A stretch of DNA of 64,000 nt from Zoogloea sp. (GTDB lineage Bacteria; Pseudomonadota; Gammaproteobacteria; Burkholderiales; Rhodocyclaceae): contig NZ_JAOAUU010000054.1 of the NCBI RefSeq assembly GCF_030157465.1, positions 62,001 to 126,000 on the forward strand, in the 5' to 3' direction. A program made the position numbers and the translations under genes. Below, one piece after another: positions 36,213 to 45,598 of this stretch (position 1 is the first letter of the stretch; every line of letters starts with the position of its first letter). The notes under the pieces are model-generated. The model made no database searches and was not told the DNA's origin. It saw only the letters and a program-made list of their open reading frames with translations.

Positions 36213-37019
36213 ATGTCGCTCAAATACGATGCAGCACGTCCGCTCTTCATCGCGCCGGAAGCACGCCTGAGCATCGATCAGGCAAGCCAGGCGCTGGACC
36301 AGTGCTACCAGACTAAAATGCCGGTGCTGATCTACCTCCACGGGCGGGCCAAGGGCGTTGGAGAGCCGAAGAAAAGCGTGGAATCCGGCATCTACCGGGA
36401 GCTCGCTGCCTACGGGGTGGCCGTGCTGGGCTTCACCTGGGATGCCGACGACGGGGGATACGATGAAAACCGCCCGATCGCATCCTGCGACGACTTCGCC
36501 AAGCTGCTCAACGCCCTGCGGGGCTATCTTGACACCCATAACGTGGCTCGCCCCGCACTGCTGGCGCACAGCATGGGTAACATCATCGTTGCCGAGTCAG
36601 CCAAAGACGACCTGCTGACGGCGGATGCGGGCCTCCTCTTCAGCAATCTCGTGCTCACCTCGGCCGCGGTCAAGACAAAACGACATGCTCGCTGGCTGGA
36701 CAACATCGGCGCCGCAGAACGCATTTACGTGAGCATCAATGAGCACGACTTGGTGTTGAGCGCCGCCGGCTTTGCGTTTCGCCCCAACATGCTTGGCTGC
36801 GATCTCCGAGCACCCGGCGCAACGTCTGCCCGCGTGAGCTATGTTGACGTGAGCGCGTGCAGGGTGAATCACCGCTATTTCGTGCCCCAGGGGCAGGAAA
36901 AGAAGGCCAGCCTGGCTACCCTGTATCGACAACTGGTCACCGGCTCGGCCGTTGATTTTTCCGGGATAGCCAAGCCTGGGGACTTGAACGGAATTGGGGT
37001 GCAGCGACTGATGGATTGA
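36213..37019 (+). CDS. Alpha/beta hydrolase (DUF900-like)
   Basis: A 268-aa alpha/beta hydrolase with the oxyanion strand PVLIYLHGRA, nucleophile elbow LLAHSMGNII (Ser), and the acid and His in NEHDLVLSA and ACRVNHRYF. No signal peptide is seen. ATG 36213 follows GGGGGAATG and is preferred to the frame start at 36165. The substrate is unknown. It stands alone between two minus-strand conflict operons; DUF900-type hydrolases recur beside TIR and DUF2235 genes, which suggests an effector role (inference). Confidence 0.8.
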   Translation: MSLKYDAARPLFIAPEARLSIDQASQALDQCYQTKMPVLIYLHGRAKGVGEPKKSVESGIYRELAAYGVAVLGFTWDADDGGYDENRPIASCDDFAKLLNALRGYLDTHNVARPALLAHSMGNIIVAESAKDDLLTADAGLLFSNLVLTSAAVKTKRHARWLDNIGAAERIYVSINEHDLVLSAAGFAFRPNMLGCDLRAPGATSARVSYVDVSACRVNHRYFVPQGQEKKASLATLYRQLVTGSAVDFSGIAKPGDLNGIGVQRLMD

Positions 37020-37068
37020 GCAATGCGAGCGAGCCGCGCACGGCGGGTGGCCAGCGAAGTCGCACAAA

Positions 37069-38136
37069 TCAAACCGCTGGCATCACACCCAAGTGCGTGA
37101 GGCCTCGCTGAACCAATTTGAGCGCCTCGCGCATGTTGCGAGTTGTCAGGAGTTGTCGAACCTCCGCGTCGTCAAGCCCGCAGTTGAGCGCCGCCGGCAG
37201 ATCAATCCGCGCCTTCATGATCGCCGTCTGCAGGTCTGACAGCAAGCTAGAAGTGTCGCGGACGCTTGCGGGTAAAGGCAAAATGTGGCCGACATCAGCG
37301 AGGTTGGCGAGCGCAGGCGTCTTTTCCCTCTGCCCGGACTCGGTCAGTTCATGCGGCATACTGCCGGAGGGTTCGCCCAGCAATGCCTTGGCGAGGACCT
37401 CTGAAGCACCGCCGAAGCCACCGAGCAGGAAGAGCGGGCGCCTAACCTCCAGATTGAGCAGCACTTCCTCAAAGATCCCGGGCGCAAAACCACGATACCC
37501 TTCAACCTTGCCGCCAAGCACGATACGCGCCGCAATGGGCGGTATGGTTTCAGCCTGAGGTACATCGGGGATGAAAAGCTCAATCCCGTCCAGCGCGAAT
37601 CTACGCATCGTGCTGAGGCAGACGGCCTCACACCACAAATCCTGTCGCTTGCGGGCCTCATCGTCCGGCGAGGCAGCCTGCGGAAGCGCTTCCGGCAAAG
37701 CCGACAGCCCAGCCATCGAGGGTGTCACCCTCACGATGCGACACACGTTGATCCATTGAGCCTCGATGGCAGGGGTGATCTTTTGATAATAGGGCCATGC
37801 GCTGTGATTGATCAGCCGACCAGTCTGCGCTGACGCGGCAGCGGACTCCACGCCACCAGGCGGACGCTCGGCGGTGCGCCGTTCGGACTCCACAGCTTTT
37901 TCTGCGCTGACGAGACGGAGTAAGTCGTATGTGAAATTATCTTCTGTATCTGCCCAGTGGCCTCCGTATGCAAGGCTTACGCCGGCCCGCAGCAAGGGCC
38001 TGGAGACACGGATCAGCAGCTCCCTGAGGTGGTCGAGCCCCAAACCACGCGCCAGCAGGTTCTCCCGTTCAAAGGAGACGGAGATGGCAACAAGAGGGGG
38101 GGTGCTGTTGGGCGCGGAGATGGAATTCGAGCTCAT
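37069..38136 (-). CDS. SLOG-like nucleotide-sensor protein paired with a TIR gene
   Basis: A 355-aa protein. PLVAISVSFERENLLARG, GVSLAYGGHWADT and RPLFLLGGFGGASEVLAKA are the strand-loop signatures of SLOG (LOG-related Rossmann) domains, which bind NAD-derived or other nucleotide signals. No SIR2 or other effector domain is seen attached. The ATG (38136) overlaps the TIR gene stop (ATGA). TIR-made signal plus SLOG receptor is the logic of Thoeris (ThsB/ThsA), so this pair may be Thoeris-like with a different output. Confidence 0.65.
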   Translation of the reverse strand: MSSNSISAPNSTPPLVAISVSFERENLLARGLGLDHLRELLIRVSRPLLRAGVSLAYGGHWADTEDNFTYDLLRLVSAEKAVESERRTAERPPGGVESAAASAQTGRLINHSAWPYYQKITPAIEAQWINVCRIVRVTPSMAGLSALPEALPQAASPDDEARKRQDLWCEAVCLSTMRRFALDGIELFIPDVPQAETIPPIAARIVLGGKVEGYRGFAPGIFEEVLLNLEVRRPLFLLGGFGGASEVLAKALLGEPSGSMPHELTESGQREKTPALANLADVGHILPLPASVRDTSSLLSDLQTAIMKARIDLPAALNCGLDDAEVRQLLTTRNMREALKLVQRGLTHLGVMPAV

Positions 38137-39422
38137 GGGGCGATCCGGTCGAAGCTGATGAACCGTACCCTGGAAAAGAAGTCCCCAAGATAGCGGAGTT
38201 CCGGGCCCGAAAGATCGCGCCCCGGATAGAAGACCCGGCATTTCGTGTTGTTTCTGACTCGCGGAATCTGCATCAAGGTCGCGATGTCAGGCCGCCAGTT
38301 GAGCACAATGCAGTCTGACTCGTCGGGCATACTCCGCCCCAGCGCCTGGTTGTGAGCACCGAGCAGCACATTGCGCAGCACCGACGTCACGATCTTTTCC
38401 TCCTGAAGGGGGATGGCCGAGGACCAACGGATCGTAGGCACATTGCCAAACTCCGGGATACATACGGTCTCATCACCGTCACTCAGGGCATCCACAACAA
38501 GCACTGGATTGAGCATCCAGAACTGGTTGCGACGCCCTCGCACCCTCTCCTGGCGAGGCTGCCGGAACAGGGAGAGTTCCCGACGGCACCAGGGGCGATC
38601 GGCATAGACGGCACTGCGTACCGCAATCAAAGCCGCCGCACGAGCGCTGCCAGCGACGTTGCCATCCAGAACCTTGTCGAACAGGGAACCAAACGGAATG
38701 TCATTCTCGTCAAAAAAAGCAGCGATCTGGGTCTGGCTGTAGATATAGTCGCGAATGCGCTTGGCGGGCTCAGTGCCGTCGGCCTTGGCGTGGCTCAGAA
38801 ATATCTTCACCTTTGAACGGCTCACTTCGAGCGGCGCACCGCCACCGCGGAACTCGTCGAATTGCAGCATCAGGTCACAAAGGGCTTCGGTGAGTTGCTT
38901 TAGCAACGAGCGGATTACCACTTCCCGCTGTTCGAGGGACCACCTGCCATCTGGCCCAGTAGCCGCAACGCCCGCTGGACGGAGGAAGTTGCAGGCATGC
39001 ATGGCAGGCGGGACGTTATACGCCGTACCGTCGAGGGCAACAGGCAAGAGCACCCGCCTGGAGGCCACAGCGGACTCCGCCAGTTCATTGATCCAGTGCC
39101 GCCATGTAGCGTCAGCGATGAGATTCGCATCGATCAGCAGGATCACCACCTGAAGGTTGTTGTCGCTGGACTCCGGATAACGCGGGAACTCGCCGGACTC
39201 TTTGCGCCGTTCCCTCGGAATGCAGGGTGGCAGCACGTGCGGGAGGGATTCCGGCGGCTTGGGTGCTTCGGGCGCGGGTAGGCTACGGTAAAACACCTGT
39301 GGCCCGAGGCCGTTGGGTCTCACCCATCCGTAAATCGTCCGGGCGAGTGCTTCGCCCTCGGAAAAGCCGGGGTGCCAGAGCACATAGACCTCGGGAACCA
39401 CTTCATTGCCTTGGTGGATCAT
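38133..39422 (-). CDS. TIR-domain protein with an additional N-terminal alpha/beta domain
   Basis: A 429-aa protein. A C-terminal-half TIR domain (about 205-340) has VKIFLSHAKADG, AAFFDENDIPFGSLFDKVL and WCRRELSLF with the presumed catalytic Glu. The first ~180 residues form another TIR-like or Rossmann-like unit (PEVYVLWHPGFSEGEALAR, LQVVILLIDANLI), probably a degenerate second TIR. It starts 2 bp after the DUF2235 stop and overlaps the SLOG gene. It is the likely signal-producing or NADase subunit of this operon. Confidence 0.85.
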   Translation of the reverse strand: MIHQGNEVVPEVYVLWHPGFSEGEALARTIYGWVRPNGLGPQVFYRSLPAPEAPKPPESLPHVLPPCIPRERRKESGEFPRYPESSDNNLQVVILLIDANLIADATWRHWINELAESAVASRRVLLPVALDGTAYNVPPAMHACNFLRPAGVAATGPDGRWSLEQREVVIRSLLKQLTEALCDLMLQFDEFRGGGAPLEVSRSKVKIFLSHAKADGTEPAKRIRDYIYSQTQIAAFFDENDIPFGSLFDKVLDGNVAGSARAAALIAVRSAVYADRPWCRRELSLFRQPRQERVRGRRNQFWMLNPVLVVDALSDGDETVCIPEFGNVPTIRWSSAIPLQEEKIVTSVLRNVLLGAHNQALGRSMPDESDCIVLNWRPDIATLMQIPRVRNNTKCRVFYPGRDLSGPELRYLGDFFSRVRFISFDRIAP

Positions 39423-39424
39423 CT

Positions 39425-40963
39425 TTACTTCACGCGTTTTATGGTCAGGGACACCTTGCCCCGATTATTGCCGTAAAACTTCCAGGCGTCATTCGCAAAT
39501 CCGTACAGATAACCAGAGGCCGAAGGTGTGTGGATGGCTTGACGTCCAATCAGGATGAACTCGCCTTCGGTCGGCGTGCCGCTCGCGTCCGCATTGGGCT
39601 GATTGGCGACCATGCCTACGAGCTGAAACCAGTCAGCCGACTCGACCCGCTTGGTGCCCCACCAGTCCGACCCGGCCTTTTCGGTGAAGTCCTTGTACTT
39701 TTCCTCCAGTTCGCCAAGGACATTGCCAAACACCTGGGCGATCCGCCCCAACTGAAAAACGCCCTTCTTCGGCCCATCGGGGCCACAAGCGATGTCTGCA
39801 TCCAGCCACTCGCCGCTTGCTGAAAAGCCGTAGGTCGCGCCGGCCTCAAGATAAATGCCTGTAGGGTTCCAGTGCGGGCGGGCAAAAACGTCCAGCGTCA
39901 CTTCGTCGCCTACCGACAACGTGCGGGTAGGCCAGTACGGCGCCTGGCTAAGAGGGGGAGCCGTGTGTCGCTCGATGACCTGAGCCGAGAGAACCGACCC
40001 TGCCAGAGACGGCAAGAGTGGCGGCGTCGCCCGCGGCAGGGTGCGCAGAAGCTCCCAGACGCCCGAAGCTGAATCGTGGAGCACACCACGCGGGTTGGGC
40101 TGCACTTGCGCGAGCAGGGCCGGATTAACCTTGAGCCCCACGGCAATCGCCTCATCGACCATCCATTTCAACGCACCATCGGAGAGCCCCGTTTCGGCAT
40201 AACCGCCCCCCACATCGCTATGGACACCGGCAAACCATTGCTGCTTGAAACTGCCGTCCGCCGGCCGTTCGGTGCCCTCGTCCCACAAGGTGGGGGCAAA
40301 GCTCGCTCGCACCTCATCCATCGCCACGGCGTGGCGGGCATGGCGTACCACCGGGCTGAGACGCGTGTCGTGAAAGCGGTATTTCCGGGCATCATCGAAC
40401 AACTGATCCAGCAAGACCAGATCATCCGGTACCCCGAGGGCGCCCACCGTGTCCCAGACACCGATCATGTGGATATCCACCTTGCCGCCAACCAGCGGGC
40501 CGGGGATGAAACTGTAGTCCTTCGGCCATTTAGTCGGGGGCTTCGGGGGGCGGTAACCCTTGTCGTACACATAAGCGACGTGACTCCAGGCCTCCGCGTC
40601 GGTGAGTGACGACAGATCAAGCAGGCCACAGCGGGCAACAAACCCTCCCAGACTACGCGCCGTGAACGCCCCACGACTAAAGCCGAAAAGGAAGATGCGA
40701 TCCCCCGTCGCGTAGTTGCGGCACAGCCACTCGTAGGCACTCTTGATGTTTTGGCTGATCCCCACGCCCACACCACCACCCAGCGCCTTGTCGAACACCC
40801 CACCGTTCGTCCCGACACCTGGGTGGTAATACCGGCGCTGGCTTTCGTCCTCAACGCTGAGGTTGTGGAGCTTAACCACATTGGTCGGGCACGGCAGCCC
40901 GCCCTCCCGCTGCTCCGGCGTATTCCAGGTTCCGTCGCAGCAGACGATCAGATTCTTGGCCAT
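39425..40963 (-). CDS. DUF2235 lipase-like hydrolase with C-terminal beta-sandwich
   Basis: A 512-aa protein. The N-terminal ~300 residues match DUF2235 (T6SS Tle1-like alpha/beta hydrolase): NLIVCCDGTWN, nucleophile IFLFGFSRGAFTAR, the acidic residue near HMIGVWDTVGALG and His in FAGVHSDVGGGY. Residues about 350-510 form a beta-rich domain (LEAGATYGFSASGEW, FILIGRQ) like galactose-binding PA-IL-type folds. Unlike T6SS effectors it has no VgrG or immunity neighbour; it leads a TIR/SLOG operon, so attack on the cell's own membrane after activation is the likely role. Confidence 0.85.
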   Translation of the reverse strand: MAKNLIVCCDGTWNTPEQREGGLPCPTNVVKLHNLSVEDESQRRYYHPGVGTNGGVFDKALGGGVGVGISQNIKSAYEWLCRNYATGDRIFLFGFSRGAFTARSLGGFVARCGLLDLSSLTDAEAWSHVAYVYDKGYRPPKPPTKWPKDYSFIPGPLVGGKVDIHMIGVWDTVGALGVPDDLVLLDQLFDDARKYRFHDTRLSPVVRHARHAVAMDEVRASFAPTLWDEGTERPADGSFKQQWFAGVHSDVGGGYAETGLSDGALKWMVDEAIAVGLKVNPALLAQVQPNPRGVLHDSASGVWELLRTLPRATPPLLPSLAGSVLSAQVIERHTAPPLSQAPYWPTRTLSVGDEVTLDVFARPHWNPTGIYLEAGATYGFSASGEWLDADIACGPDGPKKGVFQLGRIAQVFGNVLGELEEKYKDFTEKAGSDWWGTKRVESADWFQLVGMVANQPNADASGTPTEGEFILIGRQAIHTPSASGYLYGFANDAWKFYGNNRGKVSLTIKRVK

Positions 40964-41067
40964 GATGGATGCCTCTCAGGTTGTCGGGCTTTCAGCTAAG
41001 CACACGAACCGATCGGTTTCAATGACAAACAGGCAAGACACCGCTCTTGATGCAGACAGAACCCGCG

Positions 41068-41511
41068 CTACTCTGCAATCCGCGCAAGAAGCTCAGCATA
41101 TGCAAGCATGTCCTGTCGTAGCGCCTCCAGTTGCTTACGAAAAAGATCCTGTTCGGCTTTATCGAGCGAGCAGGCTGCCTCGAAATCGGCATGCCAGCGC
41201 GTCAGGAAAGGCCTCAGGATGTCGTTGAGCACCGCGATCGCCACCGGCGCAAACTTGCTGGCGCCGGGGCCATGCCGCTTCAGAATGTCCCGTGTCGACG
41301 CGAACAGAGAATGCAGGCTGGCAAGTGCAGTTTTCTCCACACCCTCATCAGGTGGTAACGGCTGGGTGCTGACGCGGGTAGCGAGTTCAATGTACAACTC
41401 CCACGCAGCATTGCGGTCGGCATCCTGCGGCGTGAACTCCGCCTCCACGAAGCCGGCTTTCAACTGCAGCTTGGTCAGCCCCCAGTTCGTTAGCAGATCT
41501 CTCCATTTCAT
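41068..41511 (-). CDS. Unrecognised small protein upstream of the DUF2235/TIR/SLOG operon
   Basis: A 147-aa, mostly helical protein (MKWRDLLTNWGLTKLQLKAG, then ARVSTQPLPPDEG and a long helix AEQDLFRKQLEALRQDM). No motif is recognised. It lies 104 bp upstream of the DUF2235 gene in the same direction and could share its transcript. It may be an adaptor or regulator of that operon; no function is claimed. Confidence 0.6.
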   Translation of the reverse strand: MKWRDLLTNWGLTKLQLKAGFVEAEFTPQDADRNAAWELYIELATRVSTQPLPPDEGVEKTALASLHSLFASTRDILKRHGPGASKFAPVAIAVLNDILRPFLTRWHADFEAACSLDKAEQDLFRKQLEALRQDMLAYAELLARIAE

Positions 41512-41687
41512 GTCGTCATCCCTCTTGATATGAGCTTTCTCTGGTGATCGGCCTGCGGCCTGCGCCCCCAGAAGCTATCGCTGCCATCGGTCGCCAGTCC
41601 GATTCTGGGTAAAGGTCGCTACAAACTCACATGGCTGCTCGCTTGTTATCGAACCGCTCACACAACGCGGGCAAGAAGGTCTCACCC

Positions 41688-42320
41688 TCAGTCCTCGTCC
41701 CTCGGTCTTTGCGATGGCGGCATCAGCCCCCACAGGCGCCACCAGGCATAGAGGATCTCGGTTGCAGCCTGCATGGCCTGCGTGGGGTCAAGCATCATTG
41801 CCGGAAGACGCTGCCCGAACCCTTCGGTAGCCCTCTCCTGGCCAAGGCCGAAGAGGGGTGGAGGAGGCGGGTGGAAATCGACCGGGGCCACCGGCGGGCA
41901 CTCCATCACTTTAGGGCGAGGCTCCCGAGGCAGGTGCTTCTCGAGGTAGGCCTTGCGCCCCGTGGCCGGCACCTTTTGATACAGATCGACATAGCGACGC
42001 TCCTTCGCGTAAGCCTCAGCCTCTTCGTCTACCGGCCAGATGAAGACCGCTCCATTGGCGCCGTCGAAGAAACCCATCTCCCAGGGCATCCACTGGGATG
42101 AAGCCGACCCTGGCGACAGCACATAGACCAGCGACGAACATTCCCGCATTTTTTCAAGCAGTGCGTCGGCGGTGTCTCGTGTCACCTCATCTGGCGTGAT
42201 CGTCGGGAGCACCTCGTAGTCTACGCAGACACGGTAGCCCAGTGCCTCGAGTTCATCCCGAACCCGGTCCACGTCGGCCCTGTCCTTGCTGGAATGGGAG
42301 AGAAAGACGTCGTACTCCAT
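41688..42320 (-). CDS. Stand-alone TIR-domain protein
   Basis: A 210-aa protein with the TIR domain at residues 1-130: MEYDVFLSHSSKDRADVDRV, GYRVCVDYEVLP, SLVYVLSPGSASSQWMPWEM with the catalytic-type Glu, and GANGAVFIWPV. The C-terminal ~70 residues are Pro-rich and then helical. It is divergent from the TIR-STAND gene, with 141 bp between them. By size it resembles ThsB-like TIRs. Whether it serves the SLOG operon downstream is open. Confidence 0.85.
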   Translation of the reverse strand: MEYDVFLSHSSKDRADVDRVRDELEALGYRVCVDYEVLPTITPDEVTRDTADALLEKMRECSSLVYVLSPGSASSQWMPWEMGFFDGANGAVFIWPVDEEAEAYAKERRYVDLYQKVPATGRKAYLEKHLPREPRPKVMECPPVAPVDFHPPPPPLFGLGQERATEGFGQRLPAMMLDPTQAMQAATEILYAWWRLWGLMPPSQRPRDED

Positions 42321-42461
42321 GGCGCAAGCTCCATTCTCGGGTTTCTGACGGGGTCACCCCTGCCTGGATTGTGCTCCGGCCCGCCGGGCGCTGGTGCATA
42401 GTGGATGGCATACTTTGTGGAAAAATGAGTTTTCAACACAGCTGCCAGCGTCGACCGGGAC

Positions 42462-45452
42462 ATGCCCATGAGCGAGATTTTCCTCAGCTACAGTCGCAAC
42501 GACAACACGGCGGCCAGCGCACTGAGAGCAGCCCTTGAGCGGGCCGGCCTGCAGGTCTTCAAGGACGACGCCTCCCTGCGTTCAGGTGACCGCTGGCTCA
42601 GCCGCCTGCAGACGGCCGTTAGTTGCTGCGACGCCTTTGTCGTCCAGGTAGGGCGGGATGGTGTGCAGCGCTGGATCGGCGCCGAGGTCGAGGTGGCGCT
42701 GATCCGACATCATCAGCCCGATGACGACGCCAAGCGCCTGCCCATCTTCCCCATTCTGCTCCCCGACGCTACACCCGAAAGCCTCCCGTCCTTCCTTGCC
42801 CTATTTCAGGCAACCCGCTGGGATGGTATCTCCGAACTCCCCTCATCACTGATCGAGGCGCTGCGTAAGCGCCAGAGTCTTCAGGACACCCGGCCGACCT
42901 TCCAGGGCAATCCCTTCCGCGGCCTGGGCGTGTTCACCCAGGACCACACGCAGCAGTTCTTCGGCCGCCGCAGCGAGACCCTGGCGGCCCTGGCCCTGCT
43001 GGGCGACGCCACCGAGTCCGACCCCACCCAGCTCGCCGGATATGGCCGATCCCAGTACACCCGCTGGCTGCAGGTGACGGGCAACAGCGGCGCGGGCAAG
43101 TCGTCCCTGGTGCAGGCCGGCCTCATGCCCATGATCCGCAGCGGCGCCCTGTGGGCCCGCACCGGCGTTGAGCAGTGGACGCTTCTCGGCCCCATGGTGC
43201 CCGGCCAGGAGCCGGTTGAAATGCTCGCCGAAGTACTTGAGCGGGGCCTGATCGACGCGCCGGAGCGACGCGACATCGGCAAGCGCCGGGCGCAACTGGA
43301 GCGGGGCGAGCGCGAGCTGGCCTATGCCCTGCGCGCCTACGGGTCGGATCAGCGACGGGCCTTCCTGCTGGTCATCGACCAGTTTGAAGAGCTGTTCACC
43401 TTTGCCGACGAGGCCGGGCGAAACACCTTCGAGGCCCTGCTGGCCCATGCCCTGCAAGACCCGGGGTGCCCATTTTTCCTGATCACCACCGTTCGTGCCG
43501 ACTTTCTCGACCGCTTCGATCAACTGCCCAGGCTGGGTGGGCCGTACAACACCACGTGTCGGCAATACTTCCTGCCGAGTATCTCCGAGCAGGGCTTGCG
43601 TAAAGTCATCGACGGCCCCGCCACCCTGGCCGGGCTGGATGTGAGCGAGGTGCGCACCGCCATCCTCGAAGACGCCCGCGAGGAGATGGCCGGCGCCCTG
43701 CCGCTGGTGGAAAACGCCCTGAGCGTGCTGTGGGAAAAACGGGAGGGCCCCGAAGGCAAACGCCTCAGTGGCGAGAAGTATCGCAGCCTGGGCAAACTGG
43801 CCGGCATCCTGGCCAGCCAGGCCGACCGCCTGCTCACCCGCATCGATGCCGAGATCAAGTTGAAGGTCAGTGCTGCAGGTCGGGGGCGTCAAGGTGCCCT
43901 GGAGCTGCTGTTGCGCCTCACCTGCGTCAATGACGACGGGCGCAACACCCGCCAGCGCATCAGCCGGCGCGATGCCATCCTCACCGCGGGTGCCGGGCGC
44001 GACGACGTCGGCGAGCACATCGTGCGCCGCCTGTCCGGTCATCCCGATGAGAACGCCCCCGCCATGGTCCATCAAGGCCTCCGCCTGATCGTGGTGGCCG
44101 CCGAACAGAGTGCCGACGGCAAGCCCGTCAAAGACGAGAACGGCAGACAACTTGGGCATGTGGACCTGATTCACGAAACCCTGATCCGCGCCCGGGGCAA
44201 GGACGACAAAGGCAAGCCGGTTGGCTACTGGCCAACGCTCTTTGACTACATCGCCGCTCATCCCGACCGTGGCGATCAGCTACGCCGCCTGAAGAAGCAG
44301 GCACTGGCCTGGAGCAAAAGTCGGTGGCTGGGGCGCTGGTGGCATCTGGCCGGCTGGCCAGATTTGCTGGCCTATCGCCCGCTGGTGGTGGTTGATCCGG
44401 ACTGCGTGGAGGCGCGTTTCCTGCGGTGGAGCAGGCGGGTGGGCCGAGTGCATGCCGGGCTATGGGTGTTGGCCGTGCTGGGTGTTGTGTTCGGGCTGTA
44501 CTATCGGGAGGTGGAACGCTGGGCGGACCGCCATCGCTTGCCGAAGGAGATGATCTGGCTGGATATCAAGTGGAGCCTGGGCATAGACACTCCACCCCCA
44601 CCCGAGCTCGTGGATATCGTCACGGACCGTCCGGTGACGTTTGAGATGGGGTGCGACCCGAAGCGGGACGCAGATAAGGTCCTCGATGGCGAGGAAGAGG
44701 ATTCCGGACTGAGCAGGTTCAAATGTGATCAGTCGAACGCGGTTCACGACGTGACCCTGACCAAGCCCTACAGCCTCGGCAAGTATGAAATCTCCCGGCT
44801 GGAGTACATCTTCTTCCTGCGGGACTCGGGCGAAAAGGGTAGCCAACGGGCCGAATGCAGAACTGTCCCCGCCCCGGAATATCCGCCAATCACTTCATTG
44901 GAGGATCTCAAGCTGCCGGCAATCGAAGTCAGTTGGTGTGACGCGAATGCCTACATCGAGTGGCTCAATGCCCGCTACCCCGATCCGGAGAAGAGATGGC
45001 GCCTGCCGACGGAAGCCGAGTGGGAGTACGCGGCGCGTGGCGACACCCGCACAGCCTTTTGGTGGGGAGGACGCTACGAGGAAGGGTATGTCAATTGTGA
45101 TGGAAAAGAAGGTCCATGGCCTGTCACCCAACGTGGAGAGAAGCAAGACAGGGAGCCGCCGTTTGGGCTGCACAACATGCTCGGCAATGTGGTGGAGTGG
45201 GCTGAGGATGCTCCTGCGCCCTTCGATTCGGCCTCGCAGACAGACCCTGTTAGACGTGGCAATGAAGACCAGCTGTTCCGTGTGCTGCGCGGCGGGGCCT
45301 GGAACCGCGGTCAGGATTACTGCCGCGCTGCCTCCCGCGGCGTCAACTCGCCCGGCAACCGTTACTACAGCTTCGGCTTTCGGGTGTGTCGTGGTTCCCC
45401 CATCGATCCGCGGGACGCCGATTCGCTGGGCGCTGAAACGCCGAGCCGCTGA
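42462..45452 (+). CDS. TIR-STAND NTPase-TM-FGE sensor protein
   Basis: A 996-aa fusion. A TIR domain (1-125: EIFLSYSRNDNTAASAL, DRWLSRLQTA) is followed by a STAND NTPase (about 148-560) with NPFRGLGVF, Walker A VTGNSGAGKSSLVQAG and Walker B FLLVIDQFEELFTF. A membrane helix lies near 663-683 (HAGLWVLAVLGVVFGLYY), then an FGE domain (about 725-990) with VTFEMGCDP, LPTEAEWEYAA, LGNVVEWAED and VLRGGAWNRGQDYCRAAS. A membrane-anchored STAND with a lectin-like FGE sensor suggests detection of a ligand and NAD+-consuming abortive infection (inference). Start may also be the ATG at 42468. GC is high and matches the core. Confidence 0.88.
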   Translation: MPMSEIFLSYSRNDNTAASALRAALERAGLQVFKDDASLRSGDRWLSRLQTAVSCCDAFVVQVGRDGVQRWIGAEVEVALIRHHQPDDDAKRLPIFPILLPDATPESLPSFLALFQATRWDGISELPSSLIEALRKRQSLQDTRPTFQGNPFRGLGVFTQDHTQQFFGRRSETLAALALLGDATESDPTQLAGYGRSQYTRWLQVTGNSGAGKSSLVQAGLMPMIRSGALWARTGVEQWTLLGPMVPGQEPVEMLAEVLERGLIDAPERRDIGKRRAQLERGERELAYALRAYGSDQRRAFLLVIDQFEELFTFADEAGRNTFEALLAHALQDPGCPFFLITTVRADFLDRFDQLPRLGGPYNTTCRQYFLPSISEQGLRKVIDGPATLAGLDVSEVRTAILEDAREEMAGALPLVENALSVLWEKREGPEGKRLSGEKYRSLGKLAGILASQADRLLTRIDAEIKLKVSAAGRGRQGALELLLRLTCVNDDGRNTRQRISRRDAILTAGAGRDDVGEHIVRRLSGHPDENAPAMVHQGLRLIVVAAEQSADGKPVKDENGRQLGHVDLIHETLIRARGKDDKGKPVGYWPTLFDYIAAHPDRGDQLRRLKKQALAWSKSRWLGRWWHLAGWPDLLAYRPLVVVDPDCVEARFLRWSRRVGRVHAGLWVLAVLGVVFGLYYREVERWADRHRLPKEMIWLDIKWSLGIDTPPPPELVDIVTDRPVTFEMGCDPKRDADKVLDGEEEDSGLSRFKCDQSNAVHDVTLTKPYSLGKYEISRLEYIFFLRDSGEKGSQRAECRTVPAPEYPPITSLEDLKLPAIEVSWCDANAYIEWLNARYPDPEKRWRLPTEAEWEYAARGDTRTAFWWGGRYEEGYVNCDGKEGPWPVTQRGEKQDREPPFGLHNMLGNVVEWAEDAPAPFDSASQTDPVRRGNEDQLFRVLRGGAWNRGQDYCRAASRGVNSPGNRYYSFGFRVCRGSPIDPRDADSLGAETPSR

Positions 45453-45457
45453 CCACT

Positions 45458-45490
45458 GGGCGGCGCGTAGCGCCCGCCGCTGGCCGTTTT
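45458..45490 (+). terminator. Possible terminator after the TIR-STAND gene
   Basis: An 8-bp GC stem with one bulge (45459-45466 with 45470-45478, loop GTA) starts 6 bp after the stop; a run of five T is at 45486-45490. The gap between stem and T run weakens the call. Confidence 0.4.
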
Positions 45491-45598
45491 TCAGCCGAGT
45501 CCTGCCGCAACCCGGGCATTCGGCAGGCCTTGGCAGACAGGCCGCGGGGGTGGGTACAGCCCTCCCGGGCCGCACACCAAGCAGAACACGACGAGTGA

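Noticed and set aside
39425-40963. DUF2235 gene as a T6SS Tle1 effector
   Set aside because: No VgrG, PAAR, adaptor or immunity gene is adjacent, and its close spacing links it to TIR and SLOG genes instead.
45296-45395. A third variable repeat of the same DGR in the TIR-STAND gene
   Set aside because: Many differences from the template are at non-adenine positions, so direct mutagenic homing from this template is not supported; kept only as a homologous FGE tip.
29150-45452. A DGR reverse transcriptase near the template repeat
   Set aside because: I looked for RT motifs (the YxDD-type catalytic loop) in the long frames around the template and in the rest of the window and found none; the space between the template and the next gene is only ~160 bp.
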